The notes under the pieces are model-generated. The model was not told the origin of the DNA and searched no databases. It was given only the letters and a program-made list of their open reading frames with translations. A stretch of 7,758 bases of DNA, taken from Chromobacteriaceae bacterium (GTDB lineage: Bacteria > Pseudomonadota > Gammaproteobacteria > Burkholderiales > Aquaspirillaceae). The stretch covers positions 1-7,758 of the forward strand of contig JASLDQ010000235.1 in NCBI GenBank assembly GCA_030151505.1. Direction: 5' to 3'. Position 1 is the first letter of the stretch. Every line of letters begins with the position of its first letter. Of the stretch, positions 1-6,524 are shown piece after piece. The translations under genes were made by a program, and so were the position numbers.

Positions 1-899
1 CGACAGGAAATTCCGTCCACCGCCAGGGTGTACTCGCGCTTGAACCAGCCGGCACGGCGGCTGAAGGTCACGCTCACATCCTCAGCCTGCAACAAGGTCT
101 CGTTCCGGTCATCCGGTGCCAGTGGCGGCAGTGGCGCCGGCCGGCTGGCAAGCAGTGCGCGGGTGTATTCATGCTGCGGTCGCTCGAACACCTCCTGTAC
201 CGCCCCCTGCTCCACCAGCTCGCCCTGGCGCATCACCGCGACCCGGTCGGCAAAGCGGCGCACCAGATTCAGGTCATGCGTGATCAACAGCACCGCCATG
301 CCGATCTGGCTTTGCAGATCGTTCAGCAGCGCCATGATCTGCGCCTGCACCGTCACATCCAGCGCGGTGGTCGGCTCGTCGGCGATCAGCAACTTCGGCC
401 GGCAAGCCAGCGCCATCGCGATCATCGCGCGCTGACGCTGGCCACCGGACAGCTCGAAAGGGTAGCGGTCGACCTTGCGCTCCGGCTCGGGAATGCGGGT
501 CAACGCCAGCAACTCGATCGCGCGACCGCGCGCCGCCCGCGCGTCCATCCCCTGATGCAGTTGCAGCACCTCGACGATCTGGTTGCCGACGGTATAGAGC
601 GGATTGAGCGCGATCATCGGCTCCTGGAAGATCATCGCGATGTCGCGGCCTCGAATCCGGCGCAGTTCGCGTTCGGGCAAGGAAAGCAGATCGCGCCCTT
701 GCCAAGTCACTTTCCCGGCGATTTCGGCATCGGGAATCAGCCGCAACAGCGTGCTGGCCGTCACCGTCTTGCCGGAACCGGATTCACCCACCAGCGCCAG
801 CTTTTCACCTGCATGGATGGTCAGGCTGACGTCGCGCACCACCAGAGCGCCGCCCAGCCGGACCGCCAGATTGTCAATGTGCAACAAGGGAGATGTCAT
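1..899 (-). CDS. Fused two-domain peptide/microcin-type ABC transporter ATPase (YejF-like), C-terminal part cut by window edge
   Basis: This is a cytoplasmic ATPase of the oligopeptide/dipeptide (Opp/Dpp/Yej) ABC importer family, which powers uptake through a pair of inner-membrane permeases. The frame is open from the ATG at 899-897 to the left edge, giving 299 codons. One complete ATPase domain is visible: Walker A GESGSGKT (38-45), Q-loop FQEP (91-94), signature LSGGQRQR (150-157), Walker B LLIADEP (170-176), D-loop TALD (178-181) and switch His208. After a Pro-rich linker (about 254-266), residues from about 269 ([11 protein letters not shown]) begin a second domain. This matches the tandem architecture of YejF (about 530 residues) rather than single-domain DppD or DppF. 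YejF belongs to the YejABEF importer (microcin C in E. coli), but the substrate here is unknown. No permease or binding-protein gene lies upstream, so partners would have to be beyond position 1. The ATG was chosen because the usual family start (LLxIxNLxV) follows at once. The ribosome site is weak. Confidence 0.9.
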   Translation of the reverse strand, partial: MTSPLLHIDNLAVRLGGALVVRDVSLTIHAGEKLALVGESGSGKTVTASTLLRLIPDAEIAGKVTWQGRDLLSLPERELRRIRGRDIAMIFQEPMIALNPLYTVGNQIVEVLQLHQGMDARAARGRAIELLALTRIPEPERKVDRYPFELSGGQRQRAMIAMALACRPKLLIADEPTTALDVTVQAQIMALLNDLQSQIGMAVLLITHDLNLVRRFADRVAVMRQGELVEQGAVQEVFERPQHEYTRALLASRPAPLPPLAPDDRNETLLQAEDVSVTFSRRAGWFKREYTLAVDGISC

Positions 900-1027
900 C
901 AATACAGCCCGAAAATGTGCCGGTTTGACTTGATGGTAATGGCAGAAACGGCCAAAAGCGAACGATCGGTCCGCCGGTTGCGGTCAGGGCGTCCCGGCTC
1001 CGGGTTACGGACAGCCCCAACGCAACA

Positions 1028-1057
1028 ACGCCCGCAAGCGTGCAGCCTTGCGGGCGT
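1028..1057 (-). terminator. Hairpin, probable terminator of the acyl-CoA synthetase gene
   Basis: A perfect 11-bp inverted repeat (ACGCCCGCAAG at 1028-1038, CTTGCGGGCGT at 1047-1057) encloses an 8-nt loop. It starts 27 nt past the synthetase stop codon. On the minus strand the stem is followed by TTGTTGCGTTGGG, which is only moderately U-rich, so termination may be incomplete and some transcripts may read into the ABC ATPase gene. The position and stem strength support the call, while the weak U-tract lowers it. Confidence 0.6.
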
Positions 1058-1083
1058 CGTGGACCAATCCAAGCGGGCCGGGA

Positions 1084-2736
1084 TCAGTTCAGCTGGAACT
1101 TGCCGGCGTTGACCTGATCACGCAGCATGAACTTCTGGATCTTGCCGGTGCTGGTCTTGGGTAGCGGACCGAACATGAACAGCTTGGGCACCTTGTAGTG
1201 CGCCAGACGTTCGCGGCAGAACTGGACCATTTCGATGGAAGTCGGTTCTTCCGAGCCCATTTTCAGCGTGACGTAGGCGCAGGCCACCTCACCCCACTTC
1301 TCGTCCTTCTTGGCCACCACCGCGCATTCCAGCACGGCCGGGTGCTGGTATAGCACCGCTTCCACTTCGATCGACGAGATGTTCTCGCCACCGGAGATGA
1401 TGATGTCCTTGGAACGGTCCTTCAGCTCGATATAGCCGTCCGGATGGATCACCCCCAGGTCACCGGTATGGAACCAGCCGCCGGCAAAGGCATCGCTGGT
1501 GGCAGACGGATTCTTCAGGTAGCCCTTCATCACGATATTGCCGCGGAACATCACCTCGCCCAGGGTCTGTCCATCGGCCGCAACCGGCTGCATGGTGTCC
1601 GGGTTGAGGACATTGACGGCTTCCTGCACGTGGTAACGCACCCCTTGGCGCTTGAGGATTTCGCCCTGGGCGTCGTCGTCGAGCGCGTTGAACTCGTCCT
1701 TCCACACGCAGGCGGTAACCGGGCCGTAGGTTTCGGTCAGGCCATACAAGTGCTGGATCTTGAAGCCGATTTCCTCCGACGCCCGGATGATGGGCACCGG
1801 GACCGGCGCAGCGGCGGCGTTAAAGTGAACGCGGCGCGGGAAGGCCCGCTTGTCGTCCGGATTGGCGTTGATGAACATCGACAGCACCACCGCCGCACCG
1901 CACATGTAGTTGACGTTGTGCTCGGCGATCAGGCGGTACATGGTCTTGGCGTCCACGCGGCGCAGGCAGACGTTGGTGCCGCCCACCGCAGCGATCGACC
2001 AGTTGAAGCACCAGCCGTTGCAGTGGAACATCGGCAGCGACCACAGTTTGACCGTGTCCGGCGTCATGGCGGTGGAGACGATGTTGCCGAGCGCGTTCAG
2101 GTAGGCGCCACGATGGTGATAGACCACGCCCTTAGGGTTGCCGGTGGTACCGGAAGTGTAGTTGAGCGAGATCGGGTCCCATTCGTCGGTGACCTGCGGC
2201 CAGACGTACTCGGGATCGCCTTCAGCCAGCAGCTCCTCGTAGGTCAGCTTGCCGATACGCTCGCCGCTGTCGAACTCGCTGTCGGCAATGTCGACCACCA
2301 GCGGCTTGCGGGCGCTGCGGTGCAGGGCTTCACGCGCCAGACCGGCGAACTCGGAGTCGACCAGGAAAACATCGGCTTCGCCATGGTCGAGCTGGAAAGC
2401 GATGGTGGCCGCATCCAGGCGATAGTTCATGGTGTTGACCACGGCGCCTTGCATCGGAATGCCGAAGTGGGCTTCGACCATTTCCGGAATGTTCGGTGCG
2501 AGGATGGCGACCGTCGTGCCTTTCTGCACGCCACGCTTGGCCAGCGCCGACGCAAGACGACGACAGCGGATGAATACTTCGCTCCAGGTGTAGCGGCGTT
2601 CGCCGTGAATCACGGCAAGTTTGTCCGGGTATACCTGGGCAGAGCGCTCGAGGAAGGTGAGCGGAGTGAGCGGGACGTAATTGGCTTCGTTTTGTTCGAG
2701 CCCGATTGCGTACGGATTATGGTGCGCTGCAGCCAT
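1084..2736 (-). CDS. AMP-forming acyl-CoA synthetase (fatty-acyl-CoA ligase, ANL superfamily)
   Basis: This enzyme activates a carboxylic acid with ATP to an acyl-adenylate and transfers it to CoA, feeding beta-oxidation or a related pathway in the cytoplasm. The 550-residue length is normal for the family. All core ANL motifs are present: the ATP-binding loop YTSGTTGNPKGV (193-204), YGLTETYGP (331-339), WFHTGDLG (421-428), hinge region DRSKDIIISGGENIS (440-454) and the C-terminal PKTSTGKIQK (526-535) with catalytic Lys532. The N-terminus (NPYAIGLEQNEANYVPLTP) resembles the acyl-CoA synthetase group that includes DmdB-type methylthiopropionate ligases and medium-chain ligases. The true substrate cannot be read from sequence. 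The start is supported by AAGGAG at 2750-2745, 8 nt before the ATG. The gene has its own predicted promoter and leader and a hairpin after the stop, so it is probably monocistronic. No beta-oxidation gene is adjacent. Confidence 0.95.
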   Translation of the reverse strand: MAAAHHNPYAIGLEQNEANYVPLTPLTFLERSAQVYPDKLAVIHGERRYTWSEVFIRCRRLASALAKRGVQKGTTVAILAPNIPEMVEAHFGIPMQGAVVNTMNYRLDAATIAFQLDHGEADVFLVDSEFAGLAREALHRSARKPLVVDIADSEFDSGERIGKLTYEELLAEGDPEYVWPQVTDEWDPISLNYTSGTTGNPKGVVYHHRGAYLNALGNIVSTAMTPDTVKLWSLPMFHCNGWCFNWSIAAVGGTNVCLRRVDAKTMYRLIAEHNVNYMCGAAVVLSMFINANPDDKRAFPRRVHFNAAAAPVPVPIIRASEEIGFKIQHLYGLTETYGPVTACVWKDEFNALDDDAQGEILKRQGVRYHVQEAVNVLNPDTMQPVAADGQTLGEVMFRGNIVMKGYLKNPSATSDAFAGGWFHTGDLGVIHPDGYIELKDRSKDIIISGGENISSIEVEAVLYQHPAVLECAVVAKKDEKWGEVACAYVTLKMGSEEPTSIEMVQFCRERLAHYKVPKLFMFGPLPKTSTGKIQKFMLRDQVNAGKFQLN

Positions 2737-2744
2737 GCGAGTTT

Positions 2745-2750
2745 CTCCTT
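2745..2750 (-). promoter_or_regulatory. Ribosome binding site of the acyl-CoA synthetase gene
   Basis: AAGGAG on the minus strand lies 8 nt upstream of the ATG at 2736. It is the only strong Shine-Dalgarno sequence I see among the five gene starts in this window, and it fixes this start. Confidence 0.85.
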
Positions 2751-2791
2751 CGCCATATGGTTTGTAGAGCCACCGACGCCGTTATTGTTGT

Positions 2792-2853
2792 ATTCCGTGA
2801 GGGAATGCCGAACCTGTATTTTTGTTGAAGGTTTGTCCTCGTGGGGTTCGGCA
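2792..2853 (-). promoter_or_regulatory. Structured 5' leader of the acyl-CoA synthetase gene
   Basis: Two perfect inverted repeats lie between the predicted promoter and the start codon. TGCCGAACC (2806-2814) pairs with GGTTCGGCA (2845-2853), a 9-bp stem around a 30-nt A-rich loop. ATTCC (2792-2796) pairs with GGAAT (2802-2806), a 5-bp stem with a 5-nt loop. The two share base 2806. On the minus-strand transcript they would form neighbouring hairpins about 40-115 nt upstream of the start codon. They resemble no riboswitch class that I recognise. The pairing is seen directly, but any regulatory role is inference. Confidence 0.4.
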
Positions 2854-2861
2854 GCTGTTCG

Positions 2862-2880
2862 GTCTGTCAGTCGGACAGAC
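2862..2880. promoter_or_regulatory. Palindrome at the predicted transcription start, possible operator
   Basis: GTCTGTC (2862-2868) and GACAGAC (2874-2880) form a perfect 7-bp inverted repeat around a 5-bp centre, 19 bp in all. It lies immediately downstream of the predicted -10 element at 2885-2890, covering the likely start of transcription. A repressor bound there would block initiation of the acyl-CoA synthetase gene, and dimeric TetR- or GntR-type regulators are common for such genes. The sequence does not match the FadR or PsrA operators as I remember them. It could instead simply be a hairpin at the 5' end of the mRNA. Confidence 0.4.
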
Positions 2881-2884
2881 TGGA

Positions 2885-2913
2885 ATTATGCAGAATGAGA
2901 CAGGATTTGTCAT
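2885..2913 (-). promoter_or_regulatory. Predicted sigma-70 promoter of the acyl-CoA synthetase gene
   Basis: On the minus strand, ATGACA (2913-2908) and CATAAT (2890-2885) are separated by exactly 17 bp, each with five of six bases matching the -35 and -10 consensus. Transcription would start near 2878, leaving a leader of about 140 nt. An AT-rich tract lies further upstream. This is prediction by consensus only. Confidence 0.45.
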
Positions 2914-3010
2914 GAATCGAAAACCGGCAAGCCTCCCACACTGCCATCCTGAAAAAAAACCTATAAAAATCAATTTTGTAAAAATAATGGATGCACGATC
3001 TTCGGCCGAC

Positions 3011-3050
3011 CCGAAACGAAAAACAGCCGGGCAAGAAGGCCCGGCCGTTT
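3011..3050 (-). terminator. Rho-independent terminator of the uvrA-VOC transcription unit
   Basis: GCCGGGC (3026-3032) and GCCCGGC (3039-3045) form a 7-bp GC stem with a 6-nt loop. The pairing extends through flanking bases to 3021 and 3050 with one A/C mismatch. On the minus strand the GC stem is followed by TGTTTTTCGTTTCGG, a good U-tract. It starts 22 nt past the VOC stop codon. In the plus direction the U-tract is poor, so it acts mainly on the minus strand. Confidence 0.85.
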
Positions 3051-3072
3051 CATGACATCAGAAAAAACCGTC

Positions 3073-3501
3073 TCAGCGCATCTTGGCCGACAACCACGAA
3101 TGGTCGTAGCTGGTGATCTCGAAGGGGTTGCCGTCCAGATCGATAAAGTAGATCGAATAAGCCAGTTTGTGGTCGACAATGCAGTCCCGCGCCAGAAAGC
3201 GGCCGTCCAGCGCCTGCACCCGCTCGCCGGCCAGTTTGTCCACCCAGGTCATGAAGTCCGGGCCCGGCACGGCGAAAGCGATGACCGAATGCGACGGGGT
3301 GAAATCACCGTCTTTTTCCAGCAATGCCAAGTGAACCGTGCCACTGGAGTTGCCCAGTGTCAGCGGCCCGCCTTCTTGCTTGGACCAGGACAGGAAACGC
3401 GGGTCGGGCGCCAGCCCGAGGATGCGCTGATACCATGCGGCGGACGCAATCCGGTCGCGCACCCAGACATGGATGTGATCGATGGCTGTCAATTTCGGCA
3501 T
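3073..3501 (-). CDS. VOC (glyoxalase/bleomycin-resistance fold) family protein
   Basis: This is a 142-residue single-module protein of the vicinal-oxygen-chelate superfamily. The fold is recognised from the first strand IDHIHVWVRD (7-16), the helix and AAWYQRILGL (21-30), and the C-terminal IDLDGNPFEIT (120-130). His9, His71 and Glu128 sit where metal ligands lie in VOC enzymes of the FosA and glyoxalase types, so a divalent-metal site is plausible. The family includes isomerases, dioxygenases, thiol transferases and antibiotic-binding proteins, and the reaction here cannot be assigned. The ATG begins one codon past the uvrA stop and in the same frame, with no clear Shine-Dalgarno sequence beyond an A-rich AAAAAG inside the last uvrA codons. 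Translation therefore probably depends on ribosomes finishing uvrA. It shares the uvrA transcript and is followed by a strong terminator. Confidence 0.9.
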   Translation of the reverse strand: MPKLTAIDHIHVWVRDRIASAAWYQRILGLAPDPRFLSWSKQEGGPLTLGNSSGTVHLALLEKDGDFTPSHSVIAFAVPGPDFMTWVDKLAGERVQALDGRFLARDCIVDHKLAYSIYFIDLDGNPFEITSYDHSWLSAKMR

Positions 3502-3504
3502 TGT

Positions 3505-6333
3505 TCAGTGATTCTTTTTGGCGAGGGTTTTCTTCAAGTAATAGCCGGTAAAGCTGTCAGGTGTCGCTGCAATTTCTTCGGGTGTGCCAGCCGCCAGAAT
3601 CTGGCCGCCGCCCTCCCCTCCTTCGGGGCCCAGGTCGACAATCCAGTCGGCAGTCTTGATCACGTCCAGATTGTGCTCGATCACCACCACCGTATTGCCA
3701 TGCTCGCGCAAACGGTGCAGTACCTTCAACAGCAAGTCGATGTCATGGAAATGCAGGCCGGTGGTCGGCTCATCCAGAATATACAACGTGCGACCGGTAT
3801 CGCGCTTGGACAATTCCAGCGCCAGCTTGACCCGTTGGGCTTCGCCGCCCGACAGGGTCGTGGCGGACTGGCCGAGGCGGATATAACCCAGACCCACGTC
3901 CATCAGCGTCTGCAGCTTGCGCGCGATACTCGGCACGGCGGCGAAGAACTGCAGCGCCTGCTCGACCGTCATCTCCAGCACTTCCTGGATTCCCTTGCCC
4001 TTGTACTGCACCTCGAGCGTTTCGCGGTTGTAGCGCTTGCCGTGGCAGACGTCGCACTGGACATAGATATCCGGCAGGAAGTGCATCTCGACCTTGATGA
4101 CGCCATCGCCCTGGCACGCCTCGCAGCGCCCGCCCTTGACGTTGAAGCTGAAGCGTCCCGGCCCGTAACCGCGTTCGCGCGCCGCCGGCACGCCGGCAAA
4201 CAGTTCGCGGATTGGGGTGAACAGGCCGGTATAGGTGGCGGGATTGGAGCGCGGGGTGCGGCCGATCGGGCTCTGGTCGACGTTGATGACCTTGTCGAAC
4301 AGTTCCAGCCCCTCGATCTCCCGGTACGGCGCCGGCTCGGTCGACGCGCCGTTGAGCTCGCGCGCGGCCACCGCATACAGCGTGTCGTTGATCAGCGTCG
4401 ACTTGCCCGAGCCGGACACGCCGGTGATGCTCACCAGCAAGCCGCACGGTATCGACAGATCGACGTTCTTGAGGTTGTTGCCGCTGGCGCCGCGCAGGTG
4501 CAGCCAGCGCTCCGGCTGCGGCTCGCGCCGGCCGCTCGGCAATTCGATGGTGCGCTGCCCGGACAGGAACTGGCCGGTGATCGAATCCGGGCAGGCGGCG
4601 ACTTCAGCCGGCGTCCCGGCCACCAGCACTTCGCCGCCGTGCTCACCCGCGCCCGGCCCCATGTCAACCAGATAGTCGGCCGCCAGAATGGCGTCCTCGT
4701 CGTGTTCGACCACGATCACCGAGTTCCCCAGGTCGCGCAGCGTCATCAGCGTGCCCAGCAGGCGGTCGTTGTCGCGCTGGTGCAGGCCGATCGACGGTTC
4801 GTCCAGCACGTACATCACCCCGGTCAGTCCCGAGCCGATCTGGCTGGCCAGCCGGATGCGCTGCGCTTCGCCCCCCGACAGGGTGTCGGCGGAACGGTCG
4901 AGGCTGAGGTAGTCCAGCCCGACGTTGTTGAGGAAGCCCAGCCGGTCGCGGATTTCCTTGACGATGCGCTCGGCTACCGCCTGCTTCTGACCGGTGAAGG
5001 CCAGCTCGGTAAACCACTTGAGCGACATTTTCAGCGGCTGGCGGCTGAGCTGGTGCAGGGTCTGGTCGGCTACCTTGACATGGCGGGCCTCGCGGCGCAG
5101 GCGGGTGCCGTGGCAGTGCGGGCACGCCTGGTTGTTCTGGTACTTGGCCAGCTCTTCGCGCACCGCGCTAGAGTCAGTCTCACGGTAGCGGCGCTCGAGA
5201 TTATGGATGATGCCCTCGAAGGCATGACTGCGGACGAACTTGGTGCCGCGTTCGTTGGCGTAGACGAAATCGATTTCATCATGGCCGGAGCCATACAGGA
5301 CCGCGTGCTGCACCGGCTCTGGGAGCTCCTCGAACGGCAGGTCCAGATCGAAGCCGTAGTGCAGCGCCAGGCTCTGCAGCATCTGGAAATAGAACTGGTT
5401 GCGCTTGTCCCAGCCCTTGATCGCGCCGGCGGCAAGGCTCAGGGTCGGATGGGCGGCGACGCGCTTGGGATCGAAATAGGTGATCTGTCCCAATCCGTCG
5501 CACTTCGGGCAAGCGCCCATCGGGTTGTTGAACGAAAACAGGCGCGGTTCCAGCTCCGGCAAACTGTAGCTGCACACCGGGCAAGCGAACTTGGCCGAGA
5601 ACCAGTGCTCCTTGCCGCCATCCATCTCCACCGCGATGGCGCGGCCGTCGGCATGGCGCAACGCGGTTTCGAACGATTCGGCCAGACGCTGCTTGGCGTC
5701 CTCGCGCACCTTCAAGCGGTCGACCACCACTTCGACAGTATGCTTCTTGTTCTTGTCGAGCTTGGGGACCGCATCGATCTCGTAGACCTCGCCGTCCACC
5801 CGCAGCCGCACGAAGCCTTGTGCGCGCAGCTCGTCGATCAGGTCGAGCTGCTCGCCCTTCTTGCCGACCACCACCGGCGCCAGCACCATCAGCTTGGTTT
5901 CCTCCGGCAAGGCCAGCACGTGATCGACCATCTGGCTGACGGTCTGCGACTCCAGCGGCTGGTCGTGCTCCGGGCAGTACGGCGTGCCGACGCGGGCGAA
6001 CAACAGTCGCAGGTAGTCGTGGATTTCGGTCACGGTGCCGACCGTGGAGCGCGGGTTATGGCTGGTGGCTTTCTGCTCGATCGAGATCGCCGGGCTCAGC
6101 CCTTCGATCAGGTCGACGTCGGGCTTTTCCATCAGTTGCAGGAACTGACGGGCATAGGCCGACAGCGACTCGACGTAGCGCCGCTGCCCTTCGGCATACA
6201 GCGTGTCGAAGGCGAGCGACGACTTACCCGAGCCGGACAAGCCAGTGATGACGATGAGCTTGTGGCGCGGCAGATCGAGATTGACGTTCTTGAGGTTGTG
6301 CGTACGTGCGCCGCGAATGCGAATGCTTTCCAT
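3505..6333 (-). CDS. uvrA: UvrABC excinuclease subunit A (nucleotide excision repair)
   Basis: UvrA is the damage-recognition ATPase of nucleotide excision repair. As a dimer it finds bulky DNA lesions, loads UvrB and leaves before UvrC cuts. The 942 residues match the usual length (940 in E. coli). Both ABC modules are complete. The first has Walker A GLSGSGKS (31-38), signature LSGGEAQR (485-492) and Walker [11 protein letters not shown] (509-518). The second has GVSGSGKS (638-645), LSGGEAQR (827-834) and [10 protein letters not shown] (852-861). Zinc-binding cysteine pairs appear at C251/C254 with C275/C278 and at C737/C740 with C760/C763; a further CPHC lies at 404-407. The start [15 protein letters not shown] is typical. 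Upstream is only a weak ribosome site (AGGC close to the ATG). The gene heads an operon with the VOC gene and is divergent from the MFS gene. No full LexA box is visible upstream. Confidence 0.98.
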   Translation of the reverse strand: MESIRIRGARTHNLKNVNLDLPRHKLIVITGLSGSGKSSLAFDTLYAEGQRRYVESLSAYARQFLQLMEKPDVDLIEGLSPAISIEQKATSHNPRSTVGTVTEIHDYLRLLFARVGTPYCPEHDQPLESQTVSQMVDHVLALPEETKLMVLAPVVVGKKGEQLDLIDELRAQGFVRLRVDGEVYEIDAVPKLDKNKKHTVEVVVDRLKVREDAKQRLAESFETALRHADGRAIAVEMDGGKEHWFSAKFACPVCSYSLPELEPRLFSFNNPMGACPKCDGLGQITYFDPKRVAAHPTLSLAAGAIKGWDKRNQFYFQMLQSLALHYGFDLDLPFEELPEPVQHAVLYGSGHDEIDFVYANERGTKFVRSHAFEGIIHNLERRYRETDSSAVREELAKYQNNQACPHCHGTRLRREARHVKVADQTLHQLSRQPLKMSLKWFTELAFTGQKQAVAERIVKEIRDRLGFLNNVGLDYLSLDRSADTLSGGEAQRIRLASQIGSGLTGVMYVLDEPSIGLHQRDNDRLLGTLMTLRDLGNSVIVVEHDEDAILAADYLVDMGPGAGEHGGEVLVAGTPAEVAACPDSITGQFLSGQRTIELPSGRREPQPERWLHLRGASGNNLKNVDLSIPCGLLVSITGVSGSGKSTLINDTLYAVAARELNGASTEPAPYREIEGLELFDKVINVDQSPIGRTPRSNPATYTGLFTPIRELFAGVPAARERGYGPGRFSFNVKGGRCEACQGDGVIKVEMHFLPDIYVQCDVCHGKRYNRETLEVQYKGKGIQEVLEMTVEQALQFFAAVPSIARKLQTLMDVGLGYIRLGQSATTLSGGEAQRVKLALELSKRDTGRTLYILDEPTTGLHFHDIDLLLKVLHRLREHGNTVVVIEHNLDVIKTADWIVDLGPEGGEGGGQILAAGTPEEIAATPDSFTGYYLKKTLAKKNH

Positions 6334-6363
6334 ACTGCCTGATGAGTGCCGAAGTAACCTGTT

Positions 6364-6369
6364 AATATA
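6364..6369 (-). promoter_or_regulatory. Predicted -10 element of the uvrA promoter
   Basis: TATATT on the minus strand lies 31 bp upstream of the uvrA ATG, giving a predicted leader of about 24 nt. No good -35 hexamer sits 16-18 bp upstream, so the promoter may be weak or activator-dependent. On the plus strand the overlapping TG-T-TAATAT (6360-6368) reads as an extended -10 that could serve the MFS gene. CTGT at 6359-6362 followed by an AT-rich stretch looks like half of a LexA box, but the expected second half is CGGA rather than ACAG. Confidence 0.4.
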
Positions 6370-6416
6370 CCGGAATTCGGCGTTTCACCGCGCCATGCAT
6401 CAGCGTCGCCACGATC

Positions 6417-6437
6417 CGGCCGGTTTTATCCCGGCCG
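6417..6437 (+). repeat. Inverted repeat in the uvrA-MFS intergenic region
   Basis: CGGCCGG (6417-6423) and CCGGCCG (6431-6437) form a perfect 7-bp GC stem around the loop TTTTATC. It would lie in the MFS leader if transcription begins near 6375, and upstream of the promoter for uvrA. There is no U-tract on either strand, so it is not an intrinsic terminator. Its role is unknown. Confidence 0.45.
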
Positions 6438-6524
6438 CGATACGGCAAGGTCTTCATCCATCAACACCAGAATCGGTTCCGGCTCGACTGCCAGACCAAC
6501 AGATCGTCCGGCTCATCTCTCAGC

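Larger units (their letters stand above)
2737..3072. other. 336-bp intergenic region with no gene, containing an AT-rich island at 2951-2990
   Basis: No credible gene lies here. Short open frames on either strand lack a ribosome site or familiar protein features. From low to high coordinate the region holds the synthetase ribosome site, its leader hairpins, the palindrome, the predicted promoter, an AT-rich island and the VOC terminator. The island at 2951-2990 is 33 of 40 A/T, with a run of eight A at 2952-2959, and stands out sharply from the GC-rich surroundings. It lies about 40-75 bp upstream of the predicted -35 element, where it could bend DNA, bind nucleoid proteins or carry an alternative promoter. 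Confidence 0.6.

Noticed and set aside
171..1112. A 313-codon open frame on the plus strand opposite the ABC ATPase
   Set aside because: The opposite strand encodes every ABC ATPase motif in order. The plus-strand product is Arg/Gln/His-rich with no family signature.
1444..2898. A 484-codon open frame on the plus strand opposite the acyl-CoA synthetase
   Set aside because: It mirrors the codons of a clearly real enzyme gene, has no recognisable domain, and runs across that gene's promoter.
2782..2973. A 63-codon minus-strand frame in the intergenic region
   Set aside because: It needs a TTG start in an AT-rich tract, has no ribosome site, and overlaps the predicted promoter and leader.
3505..3525. 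A-rich CAAAAAG near the end of uvrA as a possible programmed -1 frameshift site
   Set aside because: The preceding base is C, so it is not the canonical A-AAA-AAG heptamer. There is no obvious downstream pseudoknot, and the shifted frame would not enter the VOC reading frame.
3052..6342. A 1096-codon open frame on the plus strand opposite uvrA and the VOC gene
   Set aside because: It is antisense to a full-length UvrA with all family motifs. Its translation is low-complexity and rich in His, Gln, Arg, Ala and Val with no domain I recognise. Long antisense open frames are common in GC-rich genes.
6359..6374. A LexA (SOS) box upstream of uvrA
   Set aside because: Only about 9 of 16 positions fit CTGT-N8-ACAG and the right half-site is absent, so I do not annotate it as an operator.
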